Shown in pieces: positions 1 through 10,603 of a stretch of DNA of 64,000 nt; position 1 is the first letter of the stretch; each line of letters opens with the position of its first letter. A program made the position numbers and the translations under genes. The notes under the pieces are model-generated. The model saw nothing but the letters and a program-made list of their open reading frames with translations, was not told the origin of the DNA and ran no database searches. The stretch is taken from contig JAESIW010000020.1 of the NCBI GenBank assembly GCA_016802295.1, positions 6,542,556-6,606,555 of the forward strand, given 5' to 3'. The DNA is from Brachionus rotundiformis (Eukaryota > Rotifera > Eurotatoria > Ploima > Brachionidae).

Positions 1-440
1 GGTCATTTTATCCCATGTGGTTTGATGCTGAGAGCGAGTCAGTTTCAAAGAGAATTTAAGAAAAAAGATTGGAAAAATGGCGAAGCCAAAAGAAAGAAGA
101 GCAAAAGAAGAGCTTTCTTACCTGATAAAAAATGAGTCTAAAGTTTGGTAAAACTGGATTATCCCCTTAAAAAGGTTTTAAAAAAGGCACACATAGAATC
201 TGTTTATAGTTGGATAAATCGCTAACCAATCTTACTCATAATCGATATGGTGTTTTAGATCTTAATTTGGAAAAGTCATGAACTCAAAGACATGTTTATC
301 TGTTCATTTTCTCACTGAGAAAACTTACTGAAAAAGAAGATGTCTGAAAATAAGGATTTTTAAAAATTTGTTTTGAAAAAATTTGATTATTTATTTTTTT
401 TTGGTGAATAGTACAGAAAAATAATTTTTTACTTAAAAAG
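1..440. other. Window edge, no confident gene
   Basis: The first 132 bases stay open in frame +1 and encode a Lys/Arg-rich stretch ending at a TGA, but I do not recognise it and it does not match the part of PA200 expected upstream. The rest is AT-rich with scattered stops. It may be intron sequence of the PSME4 gene that follows, or a decayed repeat. Confidence 0.3.
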
Positions 441-1661
441 TCAAACTTAAAGCTTTTGATTTAAGATGTGCTGTCTTATCTGTTTCAAATGAAGTTTCTT
501 TTGGAAAAAAATTCCAAAATGTATCATTTCAAGAGAGAAATTTTTCCATGTTCAAAAACATACCCAAGTTTGCTGAAAAAGTAGGCTTGAAATTGGACGA
601 ATGCATCCAACTTTATGATGAAATACATGACCAATCTTTATCCAATGAGGCTCGTAAGGAAATTCAGCGTAATAAAATAAACCAACTCGTATCGAATACT
701 AATTTTATTCAAACACTTCTAAATTGGTACATTCTTTTCATAACCAAAGGTCTAGAGCCTTTAAACCAGGAAACCATTGACATTTTATTCAAAGTATTTT
801 TAGAGTTAAATTTTATAAAAGTCACTATTTTCGACCATTTTATCAAGCTCTGTAATATTGATAATTTGATTTCTGGCGATACAAGCTCCAAGGGTAAGCT
901 TACAGCTTTGAGAATCTATTTGCCAACGTGGACTTTGGACCAAAACTGCATCAAAAATCTAATAGAAATTTCTATACAGGTAACAGTGATTGGAATATTC
1001 AGCCCTAAATTTAAAATAAAAACCTAGACATCCAAATATGAAAACTGGAGAGCAAGACAGGCTGCCATTCAAATGGTTCGAAATTTTTCCATTCTGAATA
1101 TTTTCATCCTAACAAGAGAAGAGAAAAATGAGATAAAACAAATTTTGCTCAATTTGATAACTGATGAAAATTTACAGGTACGACAAACTGCATGCGTGGT
1201 GCTTAGTAGTATGTTTCATACTGATTTTATCAAAGTCGACACTGAGATAATTGTAAATGTTTAATTAATTTTTATAGATTTAATTTTTAAAAAATTTTAT
1301 TTAGGAAACTTTTAAAAAACTTTGCAGAATAAACGCTTTGGATAAATCAAAAGTTAGCCAGTGTCATGGAGGTGTTCTTGGCTTATGTGCTATAATAAAT
1401 TCATCTCAATATGAAGTACCATCATATGTACCGGAAGTGGTAGAATACCTGTGTCAATTTAGCCATCACTCTGAGCCTATAAGGGTAGCTTTGACTCATT
1501 TTGATATAAAATAATTATTTTTTTAGGGATCTGTAAAGAAATGCTTGAATGAATTTAAGAGAACCCATTTGGATAATTGGTCAAATGACAGACTAAAATT
1601 TACTCAGGAACAATTAAACACACTGAACGATACACTTGTGTCTGGCAGCTATTTTGCTTAA
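441..1661 (+). CDS. PSME4: Proteasome activator PA200 (Blm10 family), C-terminal exons only
   Basis: This is the C-terminal part of the HEAT-repeat proteasome activator that caps the 20S core and, in animals, promotes degradation of acetylated histones. Four exons join in frame: about 441-979, 1028-1252, 1305-1484 and 1527-1661, with introns of 48, 52 and 42 bp. Family landmarks are the WxAR helix start, the ENLQVRQTA repeat, the HGGVLGL segment and the near-terminal FKRTHLDNW followed by KFTQEQL. All align in order with the end of vertebrate PA200 as I know it. The protein ends Tyr-Phe-Ala, whereas vertebrate PA200 and yeast Blm10 end Tyr-Tyr-Ala, the motif that docks in the 20S alpha pocket. 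The first exon boundary is uncertain and the rest of this normally very long protein lies outside the window. Polyadenylation-type AATAAA signals follow at 1700 and 1707. Confidence 0.88.
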
Positions 1662-1977
1662 AATCTAAAATACAAAATATTAAATGTTTCCTTAAAAATA
1701 ATAAACAATAAATTTGGTTAATTTTGATCTTAATATTCTTAATTTAATTACAATATCAAAAATCTAATATAAGATTGACCAATCTAATATGATATCTCCA
1801 AAATGTGTAACTTAAACTAAAAGGTGATATGAAGAAACTGATCAAAACTTAATCAACAGGCTAGTGCCCTTGTCATGAAGACTGAAAAACTCTTTATTTT
1901 TTTAATAATAATATAAGATAATTAAACAATTTTAAAATTGCACATAAAATTTAAAAAATTAAAATATTTAAATTGAA

Positions 1978-2260
1978 TTTTTGTATACAAAAATTAATCG
2001 AAGCTGGTGCCATATCTGACCGGAGCCGTTCTGGTAGGCTTCGCAAGAAAGATAAGAAAATATCCAAAATAAAAAATAGATAAAAAGCCGCTAGGATACC
2101 AAGCAGAGACTGATTTTAGGAGTTGATGACTGGTCAAAAGTTATTTATAGTAACCAGTCCAATTTTGAAGTGTTAAATTTAGGAATCAAATTGATAATTT
2201 AAAGCTTGTTTGTCTCCCACAGCCTTATGGAAAAAGGAAAATAGTGGCATAAATGGTTGA
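1978..2260 (+). pseudogene. Tc1-like transposase relic (N-terminal part)
   Basis: One plus-strand frame reads AISDRSRSGRLRKKDKK, which resembles the DRPRSGRPRK linker that follows the first helix-turn-helix of Tc1-type transposases. Stops and frame breaks follow immediately and the DDE domain is not recognisable, so this is a decayed fragment without function. Confidence 0.5.
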
Positions 2261-2405
2261 GTTGATGGCTACAGACTTTCAAAGGAGAAATTTTTCTATA
2301 TGGCCAGGTTTTTCAACATAAAAGATTCATTTATAAGCAACAAATTTTATTGCTTCTATCCATACACAAATACAATCTGATTAACCAAATAATACAAGAA
2401 AAAGG

Positions 2406-2582
2406 GCATTGTGAAATTTCATACAAAACTTCCATTAGAAAAATTAAAGATTTATATCTTTGGTTCTAAATGTCCAAAATTTGTTCTGTAAGTGTAACAA
2501 AAGGATACAAACTTTGTTTCATCTACTGGGGAAGTTTTTTTTTATTTTTGTATTGGAAGTTTTGTATGAAATTTCACAGTGC
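2406..2582. repeat. Inverted repeat, 29-bp arms
   Basis: Arms at 2406-2434 and 2554-2582 are reverse complements with one mismatch, separated by 119 bp. The core is TGAAATTTCATACAAAACTT. It probably marks a small non-autonomous DNA element or hairpin. No protein is encoded between the arms. Confidence 0.75.
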
Positions 2583-3338
2583 GCAGAAAAAGTCAGCATT
2601 GACAAAATTCTAATTTTATAATATTATTGGATACACGATTGAACAAGTAGTATCCACTTCCAATCTGGAATCAGTCAAAAAGATTAAATTATAAATTGGC
2701 GAGGCAACCATTAGAGAGGCCAATAATAATTGTGTGAAAACTCATTAGGAAAAATAATAATGAAAGAAAAAAGATATAATGATGAAAATTTGAGGTTATA
2801 TGCATTGATTTTTCTAGCTTCAAACAAAAATATATTTTATTTATTTTTTTCAAAGTTGAATGAGTCTCTCTTGCAAACTAACCTATACCAATCACTCGTC
2901 CTGTCCTCATAGGTGCTAGCTGGTGAAATATTTTGCCATAACAAATAAAAATAATTATGGTAACTGTTTATTCATATGTACAAATACTTAAATAAAAATT
3001 CAAATTGCAGAAAAATTGATACAAACAAACATTTTAAGATAAGATAAATATGCCTTAAATTGTGAATTTAACCATAAAATTTTTTTAAATTAAAACAATT
3101 CGATTTTAAAAGGATTTAATAATATTAAGAAAAATTACTAGTTAAAAAGATATATAAAATTTTTAATTAAAATAAACAAGATTTTTTATTATTTTTGATT
3201 TAATCTCAAAAAATCCAAAATTTTAAATAAATATTTAAAAAAAAATACTTACATTAAAAAAATATATTTCGAAAAAAAAAATAAATACTTAAATAAAATT
3301 AGGGCCTTTTAAATTTACTAAAAATAAAAATATGTGTC
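2583..3338. other. AT-rich intergenic sequence
   Basis: No gene is supported here. A 60-codon open frame at 2730-2912 has no recognisable features. The last few hundred bases are runs of A/T that are probably the 3' flank of the minus-strand gene beginning at 3339. Confidence 0.5.
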
Positions 3339-4139
3339 TCATTTTTGTGCCAAACTTAAACTATTTAGAAATTTTTCTATCAAAAACTCTTTGGCTTCAG
3401 TCGAGCAGAACTTTTCTCCATCTTTTTCATCCGTGGCAAAGTCAATATCGGACTTATTTATGTTAAATCTGCACCACATACAAAAATTTTTCTCAGATGA
3501 AAACAATTTGGCGTACCTGCGCTCATTTTCATAAGCTCTCCGGGCCTTTTTCAGAGTCTCATAAATTGGCAAAGCAATAAGGCGTCTCTCCAGGTCCTTA
3601 TTAATGAATATGTAGTTTGATTTGGCTATTTTCCAGTACGATTCATACACAATGCGACGGCTTTTGGAATCGAACCTCATTATCTTACTATTTCCCATGT
3701 AGAGCGCCCATCTGACCCATCTCTGATCGTCCATGTCTTCTTCATTTTTCACATATTCTATTAGGTCACCTTCTATTAGCAAACTCAAACAGGCCTGATT
3801 TCTTTCAATTCTTTTCAAAGCCTTCTGGCTAAATTTTTTATTATCTATCTGATAGATTAGGTTCTCTAGGGTCGAGTCAAAGTGGGGGTCATCTGACAAA
3901 CGACCATTTTGTTCCTCATCTTCATCAGTTTCTATGTGCTCGCTCTCCAAATCTGACTCGTACTCATCGTCAAAATAGTACACGGCAGGTTTTTTGTAAA
4001 CTAAGGATGTCCTGCGCGGAACTGTGCTGTAAAACACCTGGCTGCTTGGTGAATAAACTGTCTTGAAGTTGGAATATGAAGAATAATAACTTGGTTGATG
4101 TGGCTGGGATTCTAGATACGGTTGGTATGAATGGTACAT
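3339..4139 (-). CDS. LRATD (FAM84)-like LRAT-fold protein, likely pseudoenzyme
   Basis: This is a 266-residue single-exon protein. Residues 1-100 are low-complexity: Tyr/Ser/Pro-rich, then acidic (ESDLESEHIETDEDEE at 61-76). From about 123 there is an LRAT/NlpC-P60-like fold: GDLIEYV, then WVRWALYMG (141-149), a strand-rich segment with YWKIAKSNY, and finally FCMWCRF (219-225). The WCR signature and the missing nucleophile match the LRATD1/2 (FAM84) branch rather than LRAT or HRASLS acyltransferases. Active members have a His before the WA(I/V)Y(V/I)G strand and an NCEHF box. Here the His position is Arg143 and the box reads SEKNF (215-219), so both the catalytic His and Cys are absent. I therefore infer a non-enzymatic, possibly membrane-associated scaffold. 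The start is the only in-frame Met that precedes the whole domain. Confidence 0.72.
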   Translation of the reverse strand: MYHSYQPYLESQPHQPSYYSSYSNFKTVYSPSSQVFYSTVPRRTSLVYKKPAVYYFDDEYESDLESEHIETDEDEEQNGRLSDDPHFDSTLENLIYQIDNKKFSQKALKRIERNQACLSLLIEGDLIEYVKNEEDMDDQRWVRWALYMGNSKIMRFDSKSRRIVYESYWKIAKSNYIFINKDLERRLIALPIYETLKKARRAYENERRYAKLFSSEKNFCMWCRFNINKSDIDFATDEKDGEKFCSTEAKEFLIEKFLNSLSLAQK

Positions 4140-6449
4140 GTCTAAATAGATCGAGTTTTATCTAAACAAGAGATAAAAATCGAAATGGTTGACTAGCTAA
4201 AGTATTTAAAATGGTGACATAATTTGCCAAGCAAGCAAAACTAGAAATATTTCAAATATTGCCAAGGTAGGCTAAAGAGCCAGAATGATGGGAGCGCAAA
4301 TAGGGACAACGAATTAAAAATAGCTTTAAAATGGTTGAAAGAGCTCGCTGCAGAGGGCACGAATTAGTTTTTTACCAATTTCAAGCTCGACACATTTTGA
4401 TGGCGTTTTTGCCTATGGATTCAATCATTTTAAATCAATTAAGATTTCTAGTTTATACGTAACTAACAAAAGATAATTAATTTTTAAAAAAATTTTAAAG
4501 ATTTTAATTATTTTTAATATTTTAATTTAATAAAAAAAATTGCCATATTCAATTTAATGTTTGTTTGATTTTAATTAAACTATGATTTCATATTTGCCTA
4601 TAATTTAATTTTGCTTTAGAATTTTAATTAAAATTTGCATTTTTTAACCTATGTTTATAATCTTGAGAGCCCATATCCGCCATTAGGTCTCTAGTTCGAA
4701 CATATGAAATTAAAACTGTCTATTCTATGAGCAGATAACACAAAAATAACACCATACTCTCCTTAAAGCTACTGTAAGTGTACCATAAAAACTAAAATTA
4801 ATGAAAAATATATTTTATTTAGATAATAAAAGTAAAAAAATCCATTTTTATAAACAGTTTTTAAAAGATTGTTTCCAACAAAATGTATATAATACTCTTA
4901 ATTTAATCAGAAGAATATTATTTTATTTATTCAGACCCATTGTGGATTTAGGCGAACAATATGTCCCTATTTTATTAAAATATTCCCCGTGAGTAAACTA
5001 AAATTAAATTCTAAAAACCGTCAATTTTTGACAAAAATTTAATTTTTATCAATTATTGTTGGTTTAACTATTAACTCACAAATTTAGATTGTTGACGGAC
5101 ATCTAACCTGTCTTTCAGGTCGTGATCTTAAAGTTCTTTCAGTCATTAATAAAAAGCATGTATTAAAGTAGTCTTTTATTGACCAAGAGAAAGGATCCTC
5201 TGGTCAGAAAAACTTCCCTTTTTATTAAAATGAAGCCAATTTATACAAATTATTAACTCCTGTAAACAGTGACAATTTGGTTAATTGATTTTATAAATAT
5301 AATTATTAAAAGGAGACAATATGAGTACCCAAAAACAAATCATAGTTCATCAGGTGACACAAATCTTCGATTTAAGATAAATGGATCCAATTTTTAACTT
5401 CGAATTTATTCCGAATAGCACAAATTTAACCATTTAAGTCAATTTATAAATTTCTTTTCTTATAAGTCAGTAAACAATTTATCTGAAGGTTGGTTGATTT
5501 CCAAAAATGCTAAGCATACCATTCTTGAAAACATTTATTTATTAAATTTTTAATTAAGATAAATGAACAATTAAAAGTTTAAATAAATAAATGGAAAAAA
5601 CTTAATAAAAATAACTATAAAAAAAATCACCTATTTAAATGAATTTTTTTAATTTAAATTATCTTGAGAAAAAATATATTTTGTTTGTCCCATTTTCCGT
5701 ATTTCTCACGCATTTAACTTGTTTTATCTTTAAATTTAAATTGCTTGTATATTCTCAAATCAAAAATTTTTTTCCAACCTAAACAGAATCCTGACTTAAG
5801 AATTGTGTCTAATTAACTTGTTTAATTAAAAATAATAAAAATAATAATAATAAACACAATTTTTATTCAAAAAATTATACTTATGATCTTAATTTATCAC
5901 TACAGAGTCTTGACTATTTTTCGTCCTGATTATTTTATTTTTATCTTTAATTATCTCAATCTATCTCTTTTCATATTCGTATAAATTAAATAGATAAACT
6001 TCTTATTTTCCCTAGAACAAAACATCATGATTGTTTGACCTCTTCAAGTGCTTTCTTTACTCTATATTCTATTTTTTTGCACTGATAAATAACTATTATT
6101 AAAAAAATTAATTTTAGAAATATTTTAACATTTGACTCATTTGAATCGACTTAGTTTAATTTAAAAATTGCTAGATCACCTATCAAATCTGAAATGACAA
6201 AAAAAACCCTTTAATTTTTTTAAATTATTTATCATATTATTTTAGATAATTAAATTTAAAAATATAATCAGTTTTAGCTTTCTATTTTAATCGTCAACAA
6301 ATTGATTAACCGAGTCTTAACTTACACTTGTAAAGCAAATTTGATAAGCTTTTTCACTGAATTGGCTTAGTGAAATTTGGTATAGCGTAATGTAATGTGT
6401 TTTAAAATTTTGTCAAAATTTTAAAATTCTTATAGCTTTTGTCCGAAAA

Positions 6450-6567
6450 TTTAAAACTGGTTCTGTAAATGAAATACGGCGCAATATTGATGATTGCATC
6501 AATTGTCAAGTATGCTTATGGTGCTTTTTGTGTTGTACCATGTTGCATTTACAGAACCAGTTTTAAA
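6450..6567. repeat. Perfect 22-bp inverted repeat
   Basis: Arms at 6450-6471 and 6546-6567 are exact reverse complements, with core AAACTGGTTCTGTAAATG, separated by 74 bp. A diverged relative of the right arm, with a similar ...TTTCAGAATCAGTTTT sequence, occurs near 32800-32827, so this is part of a dispersed family. Confidence 0.75.
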
Positions 6568-6769
6568 ATTTTAGATTAAAAAGATGTAATATATTTAAAA
6601 ATTTGTTCTGTTCTATTGTATCAAATTCCACGTAGCCCACTAAATTTTAGAACAATTCCTAATCAATTTCCTTTACCAAAAAAAATTTTTCTGAAAATGT
6701 CTCAATATAACCAGAAAAATGACAGAATTGATGTTATTATTATAAGTAAATAAAAAATAGTCCTTAACA

Positions 6770-7010
6770 AGTGAACGAGTCAGTGGTATAATTATGACCA
6801 ATGACTTAAAGCTTAATGAACAGTCCAAACAGACAAGAACACATTTAAATATTTCAAAAAGGGCCTTGCTAATTTGCCAAACACATGGTAGTCAAACACT
6901 TACATCTATAATTTGGACAATTCGGCAGGTGGTTAGGTACTAGAAGTGGACAATTATCAATTGAAAGATGGACAATTATCTACAGGAAGCTGTAAAAGAA
7001 GGGTCCTACT
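6770..7010 (+). pseudogene. Non-LTR retrotransposon relic (RT C-terminal part)
   Basis: A broken frame reads SGIIMTNDLKLNEQSKQ, followed by a Leu/Ile-rich stretch. It resembles the DLGVIISNDLKF...KANRILG block after the reverse-transcriptase core of CR1/Jockey-type LINEs. Several stops interrupt it. Confidence 0.5.
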
Positions 7011-7639
7011 GGAGTTACTGGTTGGGACTCGCATATCCATAGCATAAAATTACTTAACAAAGCATTAGCTTCGTTTGGAAATAAAAATCTAACATTTTTT
7101 CAGATTTTTCATAAAATAAATCTTTTATGAATTAAGTAGATTTTATAATTTTATTTAATAATAACAATAACAATAAAAAGCTATGGCAAGCAAGCTTGCG
7201 GAGGCAGCCTACTAGGAGGTCCCTTTGGTAGCACATTACGCTATACTAGAAAATTTACAGAAATAGAAGACCTATCAGTTTTTAGACTCAGTCAATATTT
7301 ACAGTGCAAGTAAGAAAGAAATTAGAAGGAACTGAGAGGGGTATTAGATAATTTTTGGTTAGTAATTAAAAATTGTTATTTGGTAAAAACTAGGTGTCCG
7401 GTCAAGATGGCATTGTAGTGAACTTAGAGAGAGACAGAGAAACAGTCAGCATTCAGTAAAATTGATTTTTTTTTAAATATTAACTGCTGCTAAAGTACAT
7501 GTTCTAACCACTTTATAAACCACTAACTATTTGCGATAACTTGAAATTCCATTTAATAAACTTTAAACTAAATTTAACTGATTTACTTATTGCTTGGCTT
7601 AATCCCTAGAAGTCCAACAATTTCAATAATTATGATTAT

Positions 7640-7790
7640 TCAATGAGATAATTATGAGAGAGAAAGCCATAAATGCAAGATGACTTAGCTTGTTGTTCTA
7701 AAATAGGATATCAAGTGCATGGAATTTACTTCCAAGAACTGAACTACACAGTTAAATGTCTTCAAAGCTGGTTATGAACAGATAAGATTA
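7640..7790 (+). pseudogene. LINE 3'-end relic
   Basis: The translation retains the rough pattern of the last conserved block of these elements (a V.NEWN.LP....AxTVNxFK arrangement), seen as VHGIYFQELNYTVKCLQSWL. It is badly decayed, with no other domain. Confidence 0.4.
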
Positions 7791-8929
7791 AGTGCTACTA
7801 GTACCAGTGATAAATTCAAACATGCTCGTTTGTGTCTTGGACACCCAAAAGAAGGGAAAAAGTGAAGTTTTTCATCCAGATAAACCACTTTACTGAAGTG
7901 AAAGATCCTTTAATGGCTTAATACAATTCAACCTTAGAATTAATGGCAATGAATTCTTTAAATGACGAATTGGAACTTTTAAAGCTTTATCACTGATTTG
8001 TATAGAATACTTTCAAATAACAAAACAAAAATGGGGAAAATTATATAAGCAATTTTCTCTTTATGATATAAATATTTTTTCTATTTTTGATTATTATTTT
8101 TTTTTAATTAATATTCAAAAGACTACTTTTGAGCCTATGTCAAAAAAACGAAAATGTCTAAAGTGTCTAAAATTCAACGATGCTTTAGAAAAGCGAGATT
8201 TAGTGATGATAAAAAAGATAATGTAACCGAATCAGAAATTTGTAGCTAATTATCAATCACCAACTTTTAGCTTAAAAGAAGCTCTACAAAAAATAGCGAT
8301 TTAGGCAATTTTTATTTTAGAATTTTTATTAAAGGAATCAATTACAGTCTTAATACAAAACCTGACAGTCGAAGATATGAATTGAGATTAGATAGCTAGA
8401 ATAAAGAATTGTCTTCCGAAATATAACTATTATGCAAAAAGAGTTGAGAATGGATGGCAAAACAAAACGAAAAACTGCATTAGCTTTTTAGGGCTATGCT
8501 TAGATAAACTTTAATCTGCAGTTTAAAAGCAAAGTATGAAAATTAGAAACGACTTAAACAAGGTGAATTGGAAATTTAAGAACCTTCGGATTAGTGATTG
8601 TCACAACTTAAATAGAAAAATATTTTCTTTCTTGTCTCCTGAATCACTAATCTAGTAAGTACTTTTTTTTATCATGGTCAATTAAAGTTCTTAGTTTATT
8701 TGGCCTATCATTAATTAAATATTTTATTTAAACTAAAATACAATTCTAAAACGTATTAATTCATCTTGATTAAATCGAAAAATTATGGACAAAGTTAAGG
8801 GTTTTTAATAAGAATGAATTAGGATCGACTCAGTTTCAAAATGGCCTCTTTGAATTAAGTAACTGGACAGCAAAATGTTTAAGTGAACTAAATGTATTAA
8901 AGTGTAAAACAATGTATATGACTGGAATA

Positions 8930-9140
8930 AGAACAAAACTGGATATACAGTAACAACCTATGATGGGGCAGTGATCCCTGAAGAAACTAGTAAAAAAAGG
9001 ATTTCGATGTTGTTGTGTTTAATGACCTAAAATGGATCCAAAGCCAACAGAATGTTATGTCAAAACAGGACAAAGAAGCTAGTCTAGTTTGAAAGAAAAG
9101 CCATACCAAGAAAGACTAGGCGCTTTTGACTTAATGAGCT
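8930..9140 (+). pseudogene. LINE RT C-terminal relic
   Basis: Reads NKTGYTVTTYDGAVIPEETS, then SKANRMLCQNRTKK, then KPYQERLGAFDLMS. This matches in order the post-RT blocks of non-LTR elements (KANRILGxxKR and PYxERLxxLxLxSLExRR). Frameshifts and stops show that it is dead. Confidence 0.55.
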
Positions 9141-9149
9141 AAGAATTTA

Positions 9150-9226
9150 TTTTTATTTAAATATAATTTGAGAGAGACTCTAAGGCAGTTTGGAATGGAA
9201 CTTAGTGCTCCCTTTCAGCCTCTTGC
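9150..9226 (+). repeat. Dispersed ~75-bp repeat, copy 1
   Basis: Ends in GTTTGGAATGGAACTTAGTG then CTCCCTTTCAGCC. Closely related copies lie at 58436-58497 and, reversed, at 63711-63770, with a diverged one at 63269-63300. All but the diverged copy are preceded by a TTTATTTAAA-rich segment. Confidence 0.75.
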
Positions 9227-9479
9227 TTGAAGAAACATAAAAAATTTGAATTTAAAATCAAAATAAAATAAAAATAAAAGAGTTTTGTAAACTTGAAATT
9301 AAAAGTTGAAAGATATTGTTAACTGATGACCAAATGTAATTTTTTTTGAACATTTGCATAAAAAATTATAAAATAAAGAATTACATTAATAAAGTATTAG
9401 TAAAATTGGTGTTAGTTTAGTTTTTTTTGAATAATTAGATCGAATAAAGTTTTGAATCTAGGATTTGTTGTTTGGACGT

Positions 9480-9860
9480 AATCGTTTAACTCTTCTTGGA
9501 TTAGGCTGTGGCTCCGTTTGGCCGAAATGAAATTGGCGAACAGTTTATTGAGTCTTATAACAAGTAACTCGACTTATGAGCTAAGAAGATTGTAGAACAG
9601 GAGGGGATTTTATTCAAATGTTCAAAATAGTTAGACTAAGTTTGAATCTGGACTTAAAAAGAAAACATAACATGAAACTAGAGAAAGAAATTTGTCAACA
9701 TGCTACATCAAGATAAAACTTTCTGATCAACAGAGTGGTTCAAAGTGGAATTCTTTCCCGCATAATGCTGTAAACTAAAAGACAATTAATGGCTTTAAAG
9801 CGGGTATCGACAGAGAAGCGATAAAAAGCTAAATGCCAGAAGGCATTAGTTTACATTTCT
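9480..9860 (+). pseudogene. LINE 3'-end relic
   Basis: Decayed coding pieces resemble the RRxRGDLIxxFKIxNGL block and the closing WNxLP...NxFKxGIDR block of CR1/Jockey-type elements: GAACAGGAGGGG... early, and the AATGGCTTTAAAGCGGGTAT segment at the end. No intact domain survives. Confidence 0.45.
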
Positions 9861-10454
9861 ATACTCCAGTCTCATTACTATTTCTCCTACTTCAATTACT
9901 TAAACTAAAATACAACTCTAAAACGTTTTAATTCATCTAAACAAAATTTTGACCATTTTGTCGTCATTTTGTATTAATTGAAAGAAAAAAGCAAGTATGT
10001 TGTTTGCCATTCTGGGACAACCCTAATTAAACTTAAAATTAAGAAAATAAAATTTAACTTGTCTATGCCAAATGCAAGTTGTTTAAATAAAAATGCCATT
10101 CTGGCACAACCAGATTCTAAGTTTGTGTCAAATTTTTTCATAAAACAAATAAAAAATTGATTAAAATTGAAAAATTATGGGCAGAGTATTCAAAACGATG
10201 TATCCAAATTTTATTCAATAGAAAAAAAAATGAAAAAAAAAACAATAGAAAATATCCAAAAAATTAGATTAAATGAATGAATTAATTAAGTTTGTTTAAT
10301 TTTGTAAATAGTTGACAAAAAACAGAAATTCGAGCAAAAAAAAATTTAAAAAGATTCTTTAAATTGATAAAATTGAAGTGAAAAAATTCGAAATTTTTAA
10401 TTAATTCGATTTAATTTACATAATTAAAAGAGACACAGAAAGTTAGAGAAAGAA

Positions 10455-10561
10455 AGAGAGAGAGAGAAATTTTTTTAGTTTAGCTTAAATTTCGATACAA
10501 ACAAGGCTTGATGAAGCAAAAAAAAAGAATTTTTTTTTAAAAAGATAAGATAAGATAAGAT
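10455..10561. repeat. Simple repeats in the numb 3' flank
   Basis: A short GA-dinucleotide run near 10455-10468 and several tandem copies of a GATAA pentamer at 10541-10561, just downstream of the numb stop codon on its strand. Confidence 0.7.
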
Positions 10562-10603
10562 AAAAAAAAATAAACTCTCGATCGATTATCAGCATCAAAT
10601 GAA

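Larger units (their letters stand above)
6380..7246. mobile_element. Possible non-autonomous element bounded by short TIRs
   Basis: GTATAGCGTAATGT at 6380-6393 is matched by its reverse complement at 7233-7246. The 867-bp interval contains a second perfect inverted repeat (6450-6567) and a LINE relic. The 14-bp terminal match alone is modest evidence for one mobile unit. Confidence 0.4.
4140..10603. other. Gene-poor region with repeat relics
   Basis: Apart from the relics listed separately there is no supported gene here. An open stretch at 4801-4992 encodes a 63-residue hydrophobic, basic segment directly followed by a GTGAGT donor-like site at 4989. It could be an isolated exon, but nothing identifies it. 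Composition is strongly A/T throughout. Confidence 0.55.

Noticed and set aside
4801..4992. Possible exon with donor site at 4801-4992
   Set aside because: Start Met and GTGAGT are suggestive, but no family match, no downstream partner exon and AT-driven composition.
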